IMG/VR virus record: IMGVR_UViG_3300045922_000063
Location: 1 to 39,492 of that record
DNA: 39,492 nt
From: a virus
Direction: 5' to 3' (one strand)
Positions 1 through 6,582 of this stretch are shown here, piece by piece. The position numbers and the translations under genes are program-made. Every line of letters begins with the position of its first letter. Position 1 is the stretch's first letter. The notes under the pieces are model-generated. The model was not told where the DNA came from and ran no database searches. It saw only the letters and a list, made by a program, of their open reading frames with translations.

Positions 1-72
<72 letters not shown>

Positions 73-99
73 CTCACTGCTGCAGTATAGGAGCACAAC

Positions 100-507
100 A
101 TGTCCTTCATCATCCCAACTGTCAGTGGTTGGTCCAACTTCTGGGGTAACACTCCCAATGCGTACCAACCACGCTTCGCACGTAGCAGCACAGAGCGTAT
201 GCTGTCTCTACAACTCGCCTCCAAGGGCAATCGTACTATACGTGCAGTAATGCGTGCACTCAATGGTGCTGCCCCTGGTGCCAACGCAACTGCGCAGTAT
301 GCACGTGTACAGGCAGGTGCTCCACTGACGCAGCAGAATGGTGGTCTGCGTGTTGTAGAGACTCGTGTTGACTACAACGCAAACACCACAGCAGCCGATC
401 AGACTGTTATCAACGCACGCATCTACGACCAACTGTTCAATGCTGCACCGGCTACTTACCCAATCAACCTCGGTGGTGATGTCAACCGTCGGAGAGCACC
501 ACTGTGA
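100..507 (+). CDS. Unknown protein, first gene of the late operon (135 aa)
   Basis: I do not recognise this family. The ATG at 100 is preceded by AGGAG with a 6-base spacer, which fixes the start. The product is 135 residues, polar and rich in Ala, Asn and Arg, with no signal peptide or membrane segment. The N-terminus (SFIIPTVSGWSNFWGNTPNA) is aromatic-rich and the rest looks like a small beta-rich virion protein. Its stop TGA at 505-507 overlaps the GTG start of the next gene at 504, so the two are translationally coupled. Position at the head of the structural operon suggests a virion or packaging role, but this is inference only. It lies directly beside the (AC)n end of the window. Confidence 0.75.
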   Translation: MSFIIPTVSGWSNFWGNTPNAYQPRFARSSTERMLSLQLASKGNRTIRAVMRALNGAAPGANATAQYARVQAGAPLTQQNGGLRVVETRVDYNANTTAADQTVINARIYDQLFNAAPATYPINLGGDVNRRRAPL

Positions 508-1364
508 GTGACATACTGCAACAGACTCCACAGCAGATTGCTGCCTTGGCTGCACAAATGATGCGCAGCCAAGGTGCACCGATGACAGCAGAGAACTTGA
601 ACCGTGCAATGCTCGCACTTATTCGTGGTGAGCAGAGCACAGAGTTCAGTATGGACAACGCTGTTGATCGGCTTGCTGAACGTACTGCACGTCGTGACGG
701 GAGTACATGGTCACTGCCTATGCCTCCGCCAGCAACTCCACAAGAGGATACTACTCAGCCTGTAGCAGCACCGAGAAGTGAGTATGATAATGCGGAGATG
801 CCACAGTTTGCGGACACACCGCAGTCTGCTGAACTGCCTCCTCCTCCTCCTCCACGTACTGCACGTCAGGCATTGATGGAAGCCACACCAGAGTTGGCTG
901 ACCCATCATCTCTTGCAATACTGCCATTGCTTGCTCCACTTGCAGTACTTCCTGCTATGATGTCTCCACACCTTGCCGCAATAATGCAGCGGCGAGCAGC
1001 AGCAGCAGCAGCAGCAGCAGCAGGTCGTAGCGGTAATGCTGCAGCGCCAACTGCTGCTGCTAGAGGCAGTGTCCCAAGTGTTGGTGATGGTGGTGATGGT
1101 GGTGGTGGCGGTGGTGGGCAGGCTGCTACTCCTACACAACCGCCAACTGCTCCGTCACGTCAACCAGTCAGTGACACGGCACCGCAACAGAACACAGCCC
1201 GCGCACGTATTGAAGCACAAGAAGCGCAACGCATTGCGACAGAACAACGTAGGCAGGCTGCAGCGGAACGTGCACGAGGCAACCCTGGCCAACTTGCAGC
1301 ACAACGAATGCGGGACCTTTATCCGTCATTGCAAGTGCCAGTGCCAGTACTGCCACGACAGTAG
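504..1364 (+). CDS. Low-complexity Ala/Pro/Gln-rich protein (286 aa, possibly amber-extended to 314)
   Basis: Unknown function. The GTG at 504 overlaps the upstream stop. The N-terminal ~60 residues look globular (DILQQTPQQIAALAAQMM). The middle is disordered: a Pro run coded by CTC repeats (~838-857), an Ala run coded by nine GCA units (996-1022), and a Gly run coded by GGT repeats (~1083-1118). The C-terminal third is Gln/Arg/Ala-rich and probably helical (RIEAQEAQRIATEQRRQAAA). It ends with a TAG at 1362-1364 right after a CAG codon. The same frame stays open for 27 more codons of the same Gln/Arg-rich character and stops at TAA 1446-1448. The C-terminus may therefore be produced by amber read-through, or the gene may have lost its tail to a CAG-to-TAG change. 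A scaffold-like or virion linker role is possible but unproven. Confidence 0.7.
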   Translation: MSDILQQTPQQIAALAAQMMRSQGAPMTAENLNRAMLALIRGEQSTEFSMDNAVDRLAERTARRDGSTWSLPMPPPATPQEDTTQPVAAPRSEYDNAEMPQFADTPQSAELPPPPPPRTARQALMEATPELADPSSLAILPLLAPLAVLPAMMSPHLAAIMQRRAAAAAAAAAGRSGNAAAPTAAARGSVPSVGDGGDGGGGGGGQAATPTQPPTAPSRQPVSDTAPQQNTARARIEAQEAQRIATEQRRQAAAERARGNPGQLAAQRMRDLYPSLQVPVPVLPRQ

Positions 1365-1459
1365 CCAACGGCAGCGACAGGGTACCAGAACCGTCGCGTT
1401 ATGATTGAACGAGAACGGCAACAGCGACAAGAACGTCCACAGCGATAAGGTCAACACAG

Positions 1460-2038
1460 TTGACTCTTCCACTTCCTGGTACACCACTGACGGTGGATGG
1501 TTGCGTTGTGCAGCCATCCCCGGCTGCTTCATTTGAACGTATCAGTGTGCCCTCAATGCGTGAGGCGCAACGTCTAGTTGCTAGCACACGTCGCAAACTG
1601 ATTGACCTACCGGGTACACCGCAACAGTTGACTGTATATGGAGCCATCATTGCGTACACGGCGAGTGGCATCTCTGATGCAGAGATTGGTGTGGCGCTTG
1701 GCATTAGTGCAGAACAAGTTGCACAAATCAAACGCACTCCGGCGTATCAGTCAATGGAGCATTCAGTCATTGAAGCAGCACGCCGTGTTGCTGAGAATGA
1801 GGTGCAGCAGATACTGGCAAGCAAGGAGAAGAAGGCTGCCGCACGACTGACAGAGTTGGTGGACAGTGTTGATGAGAAAGTAGCACTGACTGCTGCACGT
1901 GATGTGCTTGACCGTCGAGGTCATAAGCCAACAGAGAAGGTTGACATACGTCAACAGATGGAGTCCACATTCCGCATTGTGGTAGAGGACCGGCGCAACA
2001 TTCCAGAGTTGCAGAACATCATTGACATGGAGAAGTGA
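1460..2038 (+). CDS. Small terminase subunit candidate (192 aa)
   Basis: The start is a TTG at 1460, preceded by AAGG nine bases upstream. Residues ~60-90 hold a helix-turn-helix-like segment (ISDAEIGVALGISAEQVAQI), followed by a long helical, charged region (~100-165; EKKAAARLTELVDSVDEKVA) and a short C-terminal tail. DNA-binding HTH followed by an oligomerising helical region is the usual build of small terminases, which recognise phage DNA and feed it to the large subunit. Length is typical. Unusually, the large terminase gene starts only at 5029, with tail fibre and lysis genes lying between. Another DNA-binding role cannot be excluded. Confidence 0.6.
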   Translation: MTLPLPGTPLTVDGCVVQPSPAASFERISVPSMREAQRLVASTRRKLIDLPGTPQQLTVYGAIIAYTASGISDAEIGVALGISAEQVAQIKRTPAYQSMEHSVIEAARRVAENEVQQILASKEKKAAARLTELVDSVDEKVALTAARDVLDRRGHKPTEKVDIRQQMESTFRIVVEDRRNIPELQNIIDMEK

Positions 2039-2039
2039 C

Positions 2040-2246
2040 ATGGCGACTGTCCCTGACCTAGCACGACCGTCGGAACCACTAGACCGTCCACTGTCATCTC
2101 CCAACCGCACAGTCACTGCATCACCGCTTGGTGCGGAGACACCGCAGTATCGTGGAGAGTTGGTTGTGTCAAGTGCTGATGGCACCATGTATGTAGCACT
2201 TGGCACTACCAATACCAGTTGGGCTGTTGTATCGTTGGTGACGTGA
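2040..2246 (+). CDS. Small tail or virion-associated protein (68 aa)
   Basis: I prefer the ATG at 2040, just after the TGA of the preceding gene (2036-2038), over an in-frame start at 2022 inside that gene. The N-terminal half is Pro/Ser/Arg-rich and unstructured. The C-terminal half (GELVVSSADGTMYVALGTT) is a short beta-hairpin pattern that I associate with the ends of phage fibre and adhesin proteins, where a strand reads as a displayed value. Function is unknown; its position just before the tail fibre gene supports a tail association. Confidence 0.55.
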   Translation: MATVPDLARPSEPLDRPLSSPNRTVTASPLGAETPQYRGELVVSSADGTMYVALGTTNTSWAVVSLVT

Positions 2247-2247
2247 T

Positions 2248-2385
2248 GTGTTGGCTTCTAGGCCAACGCAGTCCTGCAGTGTGATGGTGATGCATGCTCC
2301 TACAGAGTTGGACATCCCAGCAGGCTTCAAACTGTTCGACCCAAAAGCAGCGCGTGGCTTGCTTGGTGTGTTTGCTGGCTGTTGA
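2248..2385 (+). CDS. Possible very small ORF (45 aa)
   Basis: The 160-base gap before the tail fibre holds an open frame starting with GTG at 2248, one base after the upstream TGA. Internal ATGs at 2284 and 2290 would give 33 or 31 residues. The C-terminal half has protein-like character (TELDIPAGFKLFDPKAARG). No good ribosome binding site precedes any of these starts, so translation would depend on coupling. It could also be a remnant of a longer gene. Low confidence. Confidence 0.3.
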   Translation: MLASRPTQSCSVMVMHAPTELDIPAGFKLFDPKAARGLLGVFAGC

Positions 2386-2406
2386 TTACATCATAGGAGT
2401 GCTAGC

Positions 2407-3714
2407 ATGACTAGCAACGTCAAGATTACTGCGCTTCCTGCCGCTACGACACTCACCGGCTCAGAAGAGTTGCCCGCAGTACAAGGAGGCATCACCAAGC
2501 GCACAAGTATTGATGACATTGTACTGCACGGCATCAGCAGCAATCAGTTAGCGGCAGCGGGGCCTGTTGAAACTTCTGGACTTACTATCGCATCTGCACG
2601 CCTTGTTGGCCGCACATCTCCGGGTGTGGGGCCTGTAGAACAAATCACAGTGGGCGCAGGGCTGATAATCAATGATGGGCAGTTGCAATCAACAACTGCT
2701 AACGCTTACCCGCTGACTGGTGGACAACTCAACGGCACACTCATCTTGCAACCAGGGACAACTGCAGCGCCGTCGCTACAGTTCAAGAATGATACCGACA
2801 CAGGGCTCTATCATGCGGCTAGTGATGCGTTTGGCTTAGTGACTGGTGGCGCAGAGCGTGTGCGGATTGCGAATACTGAGGTTACAGTCAACACCTCACT
2901 TATTGTAGATGCTAGTGCCAGAGCACGCGGCGACCTGCGCGTTGATCGCGCAGACACCAACAGCGAAGGCGGACGGCTGGTCTCGCGCCGCGCCAGTGAC
3001 AATGCAGACGGGTATTACTGGCAGACGCACGGGTCAGGCAGCACGCCGGTGTTCCGGCTGATGCGGGCGTTCGGCACACCAACGCAGATGCTGAGCATCA
3101 GCGACAGTGGCGCAGTCACAGTGACTGGCCCGCTTACGCTGCCCGCCTTCAACCCCACCCACCCCAACCACGCCACACGCAAAGCGTATGTTGATGCTGG
3201 TGATCGGTGGGTTACGCTTGTTGATGCTGACATCGCAAATAGTGCGGTGATTGATGTCACCGGGTTCAGTTTGGCGGACTATCATCTTGTAGAGGTTCAC
3301 CTGCTCAATGTGTTGCCAACAGCAAACTCTTCGTCAAACGTCGTCGCTCAAGTGTATCGGAATCAGTCCCTTGTTTCGACTGGCTATAACCGTCTTCGGT
3401 TGAGTGTTTTTCAAACCGGAGTGAACGCGGCGGTTGCGTCAAATGCATCAAGTTGCGAGATTACCACTTCAGGCATTCGAACCGAGCGACTAGTGTCAAA
3501 CATTACCATATCGCAGACGGAATCCGACCAAATGGCAATGTTGCGAGCAATCACTTTTTATCAGGAAAACACCAGTAACTTTATGCATTGCATGCACTCG
3601 GATTGTCGCGCCACTGGCGGTTCGGGGTGGGTTGATGGGCTTCGGATCACATCTCCAGTTGACCTTACTGCAAACGTGGGTCGTCTTGTCGTCATGGGGC
3701 TGAAAAAGTCATGA
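2407..3714 (+). CDS. Tail fibre / receptor-binding protein (435 aa)
   Basis: AGGAG seven bases before the ATG fixes the start. The N-terminus (ITALPAATTLTGSEELPAVQ) is a common opening of phage fibre and tail-spike proteins that mounts the fibre on the virion. Around residues 125-165 comes the FKNDTDTGLYH...GLVTGGAERVRI pattern, a repeat typical of phage side fibres, and near residue 255 the HPNHATRKAYVDAGD motif, another fibre hallmark. The C-terminal ~175 residues are beta-rich with several Cys and are probably the receptor-binding head. From about 2900 onward base composition and codon choice change visibly (more GCG, CGC and GTC-type codons than in neighbouring genes), which suggests that the distal part was acquired by recombination. 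The gene overlaps the next by ATGA. Confidence 0.85.
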   Translation: MTSNVKITALPAATTLTGSEELPAVQGGITKRTSIDDIVLHGISSNQLAAAGPVETSGLTIASARLVGRTSPGVGPVEQITVGAGLIINDGQLQSTTANAYPLTGGQLNGTLILQPGTTAAPSLQFKNDTDTGLYHAASDAFGLVTGGAERVRIANTEVTVNTSLIVDASARARGDLRVDRADTNSEGGRLVSRRASDNADGYYWQTHGSGSTPVFRLMRAFGTPTQMLSISDSGAVTVTGPLTLPAFNPTHPNHATRKAYVDAGDRWVTLVDADIANSAVIDVTGFSLADYHLVEVHLLNVLPTANSSSNVVAQVYRNQSLVSTGYNRLRLSVFQTGVNAAVASNASSCEITTSGIRTERLVSNITISQTESDQMAMLRAITFYQENTSNFMHCMHSDCRATGGSGWVDGLRITSPVDLTANVGRLVVMGLKKS

Positions 3715-4046
3715 TCAAAATCCAGTCCATCAACGTGGCGACTGGTGAGACAGTCGTCCGCGACGCAACCCCTGCCGAGGTTGCCGAGATCGAAGCGCTG
3801 CGCAACGCTCCGCCGCCTGTTCCTCGTAGCGTGACGCGCCGCCAAGCACGCCTTGCGTTGCTCAACGCTGGACTTCTCGATGCCGTTGAGGCTGCCATTG
3901 CCAAGGCTTCTCCTACCGTTCAGATCACCTACGAGGACGCAACCGAGTGGTGGCGGGATGATCCATTGATCGCAGAGGTAGCACAATCGCTCGGCCTAAC
4001 CACCGAACAGGTGGACAATCTGTTTTTGGAGGCGTCGCGGCTATGA
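3711..4046 (+). CDS. Fibre-downstream small protein (111 aa), possible tail assembly partner
   Basis: It starts at the ATGA overlap with the fibre gene, so the two are coupled. The product has an N-terminal beta part (MIKIQSINVATGETVVRDAT), a Pro-rich linker (PPPVPRSV), then a helical domain with the TRRQARLALLNAGLLDAVE motif, a WWRDDPLI segment and a C-terminal helix. This TRRQ-type domain is common in small proteins directly downstream of phage fibres. They are generally annotated as hypothetical, and a fibre chaperone or tip role is assumed rather than shown. Its composition matches the distal part of the fibre, so the two may have been acquired together. Confidence 0.65.
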   Translation: MIKIQSINVATGETVVRDATPAEVAEIEALRNAPPPVPRSVTRRQARLALLNAGLLDAVEAAIAKASPTVQITYEDATEWWRDDPLIAEVAQSLGLTTEQVDNLFLEASRL

Positions 4047-4073
4047 ACGACATTCCAATGAAGGACAATCACA

Positions 4074-4373
4074 ATGAATGAGTTGAGCAAAGGACTCGTG
4101 GCAGCAGCCAACTCTCCAATCCGCGCAGTGATGACTACGGTGATTGGTGGTGTCACGTTGGCACTGCTTATATGGATAGCATCACTGCTGTCCAATCTAG
4201 CATACGTAATCCCAGTGTTTGAACGACGCATTACGTCGCTAGAAACGCGGCAAGAAGCAGTTGGGGACCACATGGCATTGACACGCGAAGCGATCGCAGT
4301 GTTGCGTCGTGAGGTAGCGTTGATGCAAGAAGAGTTGCGCCTGCTCCGCCGCACTAGGCCCAGTGACAACTGA
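4074..4373 (+). CDS. Membrane-anchored coiled-coil protein of the lysis cassette (99 aa)
   Basis: AAGGAC seven bases before the ATG supports the start. Residues ~15-48 form one long or two short hydrophobic segments (VMTTVIGGVTLALLIWIASL, then LAYVIPVF). Residues ~50-95 are a charged, heptad-like coiled coil (FERRITSLETRQEAVGDHM, then REVALMQEELRLLRR). A membrane anchor plus coiled coil just before holin and endolysin fits an inner-membrane spanin (Rz-like) that bridges to the outer membrane during lysis. No separate outer-membrane lipoprotein partner is evident. A holin or holin-modulator role is the alternative. Confidence 0.55.
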   Translation: MNELSKGLVAAANSPIRAVMTTVIGGVTLALLIWIASLLSNLAYVIPVFERRITSLETRQEAVGDHMALTREAIAVLRREVALMQEELRLLRRTRPSDN

Positions 4374-4388
4374 CAAGGAATGGTGAAC

Positions 4389-4577
4389 ATGAACCGTGCA
4401 GTCATTGAAAGCATTGTTCGTCACATACTTACAGCAGTTGGTAGCATCCTTGTGTCGCTGGGGTACATCACGTCAGAGGAGGCAGCAACTGCAGGTGTGG
4501 CATTGACAGAGATTGCAGGTGCCGGAGCGGTGCTTATTAGTATCGTGTGGAGTGTGTACGACAAGGTGCGTAAGTGA
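4389..4577 (+). CDS. Holin candidate (62 aa)
   Basis: I place the start at the ATG at 4389, because AAGGA at 4375-4379 abuts the earlier ATG at 4380 but sits nine bases before 4389. The protein is small with two hydrophobic helices (HILTAVGSILVSLGYI and TEIAGAGAVLISIVWSVY) joined by a short polar loop with a SEEAATAG turn, and it ends in a basic tail (DKVRK). This is the classic two-helix holin plan, in which pores or lesions in the cytoplasmic membrane release the endolysin. It lies directly before the amidase gene. Confidence 0.7.
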   Translation: MNRAVIESIVRHILTAVGSILVSLGYITSEEAATAGVALTEIAGAGAVLISIVWSVYDKVRK

Positions 4578-4609
4578 TGTGATGCGTTACGAGTGTTGGT
4601 GGAGACATC

Positions 4610-5029
4610 ATGCGCAAGATAACACACATTGTTATACACTGCAGTGCCACGCCTGAGGGGCGTCCACATACTGCTGCAGACATTGAACGTTGGCATCGTG
4701 AGTTGGGATGGGCCAACATTGGCTACCACTACGTCATCCGTCTTGACGGTACAGTAGAGTTGGGACGACCTGTGTCGCAAGCAGGTGCCCATGTGAGTGG
4801 ATACAACACAACCACTATCGGCATCTGCTATGTTGGCGGACTAGACCGCACAACGTGGCAACCCAAGGACACACGGACAGAAGAACAGAAGCGTTCAATG
4901 CGCACACTTGTTGTTGCATTGAAGGGTGTGTTCCCTGATGCCGAAGTGCTAGGGCATCGTGACTTCCCAAATGTGCGCAAGGCATGTCCATGTTTTAACG
5001 TGCGTCGGTGGTGGGAGAGTGTGCAGTAG
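4610..5029 (+). CDS. Endolysin: N-acetylmuramoyl-L-alanine amidase, T7-lysozyme type (139 aa)
   Basis: The whole protein is an Amidase_2 domain with length close to T7 lysozyme. It hydrolyses the bond between N-acetylmuramic acid and L-alanine in peptidoglycan. Expected zinc ligands are visible: His10 (ITHIVIHCSAT), His116 (GHRDF) and Cys126 (KACPCF), together with the GYHYVI tyrosine region and the catalytic-type Lys124. The ending FNVRRWW matches the T7 family C-terminus. There is no signal sequence, so a holin is needed for access to the wall, in line with the gene just upstream. GGTGGAG precedes the ATG. The TAG stop shares one base with the GTG start of the large terminase at 5029. Confidence 0.92.
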   Translation: MRKITHIVIHCSATPEGRPHTAADIERWHRELGWANIGYHYVIRLDGTVELGRPVSQAGAHVSGYNTTTIGICYVGGLDRTTWQPKDTRTEEQKRSMRTLVVALKGVFPDAEVLGHRDFPNVRKACPCFNVRRWWESVQ

Positions 5030-6582
5030 TGGATCGTCCATACGTCATAGTTGCAGGCTCCGCTGCAGAAGCATTCCACAACAGCCGTAAGAAGATACGG
5101 CTGTATGGTGGAGGCTTTGGCAATGGCAAGACAACTGCGGCTGTGGCAGAGGCGTTGAAGTTGATCCGTGACTACCCTGGCAGCACAGGGCTAATGGCAC
5201 GTGCCACGTATCCAAAGTTGAACAGCACACTACGCAGAGAGTTCTTCAAGTGGTGCCCACCATCATGGATCAAGAGCGGTAACAAGAATGACAACACGTG
5301 GCAGATGGTCAACGGTACCATTGTTGACTTCCGCTACATTGCACAGAAGTATGGCACTGCTGGTGACAGCAGCAGCAACTTGCTGTCGGCGTCCTATGAC
5401 TGGATCATCGTTGACCAGATTGAGGACCCAGAGATCGAGTATGCTGACTTCTTGCAGTTGTTTGGTCGCCTGCGCGGCAGCACCAAGTATGCAGGCGATG
5501 ACCCAACCATGCCTGCTACAGGCCCACGGTTCATGATCCTGACATGCAACCCTGCACTTGGTTGGGTGTATGATCACATTGTGAAGCCGCTACATGACTT
5601 CCGTCGTGGTATAGACAACCCTAACTTGTTGTGTGAGACAGGCCTTGACGGTAAGCCGTTGCTAGTGGATGGCAAGAAGGTGCCCATTGTTGACGTGTTC
5701 GAGGCAAGCACGTTGGACAACGCACAGAATGTGCCGATAGACTATGTAAAGACACTGCTTGCTACGTACACTGGGCGCTTCCGTGACCGATACGTCTTCG
5801 GCAAGTGGGTTGCGTTTGAAGGCACAGTGTACGATGAGTTCGATCCAGTAGTGCATGTACAGCCGCGTAAGTGGTTGCAGGACTACTTGGCTGACATGGA
5901 GACGATGGGCTACACGCCTGGTGTGTTGGAAGCGTACGACTTTGGCATTGCGGAGCCGTCGTGTTACCTGTTGGCAGGCACAGATGATCGGCAGCAGATA
6001 ATGGTTGTTGACGGCTTCTATGAGTCAGGCCTGTCCATTGAGGAACAGGCTAACCGCATCAAGAAGATACGCGAAGCCAATGGTCTCAACCACATTGACG
6101 ACATCCGTGCTGACCCGTCGTGCTTCCGTCGCAACAACGCTGCCATGCGCGGTGGGGCACGTTCGGTTGCTGCGATGTTCGCTGACCATGGCATCTTGAT
6201 GCGTCCTGCATCAAACGCTATCGTTGAAGGCATTATCGTCGTGAAGCAAGCACTTCAACGACGCAACAGCGTTGTATGTCCATTTACGCAACAGCGTGGT
6301 GCGCCACGGCTCTACTTCGCTGACCACCTGCGGTTCATTACTGATGAGATGGTGAAGTACCGTTGGAAGCAACGCAAGGATGGCGAGGAGCAGCGTGACG
6401 AGCCTGTTGACAAAGACAACCATAGCATGGACTGCTTGCGCTACATGCTGAATGGTCCAATACCCACAGCACGACTGCTTCACCGTAGGCCTGTCAGAGT
6501 GCCACCACAAGTGCTGCGTTGGGGCGAGGGGCCTATTGACGATTACGCTGTAAGCAGTCGCCAACATAGGTATGCATCATGA
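5029..6582 (+). CDS. terL: Terminase large subunit (517 aa)
   Basis: This ATP-driven packaging motor pumps DNA into the prohead and cuts it. The N-terminal ATPase has a Walker A at residues ~27-36 (GGGFGNGKTT), a following MARATYPKL adenine-motif region, and a Walker B-like IIVDQIED (Asp129, Glu132). The C-terminal nuclease domain shows AYDFGIAEPS (Asp304) and the terminal HSMDCLRYM acidic motif (Asp468). I use the GTG at 5029, which shares a base with the upstream TAG and has GGGAGAG ten bases before it, rather than the GTG at 5008. It ends in an ATGA overlap with the portal gene. The overall pattern resembles terminases of short-tailed phages. Confidence 0.93.
   Translation: MDRPYVIVAGSAAEAFHNSRKKIRLYGGGFGNGKTTAAVAEALKLIRDYPGSTGLMARATYPKLNSTLRREFFKWCPPSWIKSGNKNDNTWQMVNGTIVDFRYIAQKYGTAGDSSSNLLSASYDWIIVDQIEDPEIEYADFLQLFGRLRGSTKYAGDDPTMPATGPRFMILTCNPALGWVYDHIVKPLHDFRRGIDNPNLLCETGLDGKPLLVDGKKVPIVDVFEASTLDNAQNVPIDYVKTLLATYTGRFRDRYVFGKWVAFEGTVYDEFDPVVHVQPRKWLQDYLADMETMGYTPGVLEAYDFGIAEPSCYLLAGTDDRQQIMVVDGFYESGLSIEEQANRIKKIREANGLNHIDDIRADPSCFRRNNAAMRGGARSVAAMFADHGILMRPASNAIVEGIIVVKQALQRRNSVVCPFTQQRGAPRLYFADHLRFITDEMVKYRWKQRKDGEEQRDEPVDKDNHSMDCLRYMLNGPIPTARLLHRRPVRVPPQVLRWGEGPIDDYAVSSRQHRYAS

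Noticed and set aside
906-1139. Leftward Cys/Ser/Thr-run frame opposite the 504-1364 gene
   Set aside because: Product of reading trinucleotide repeats in another frame.
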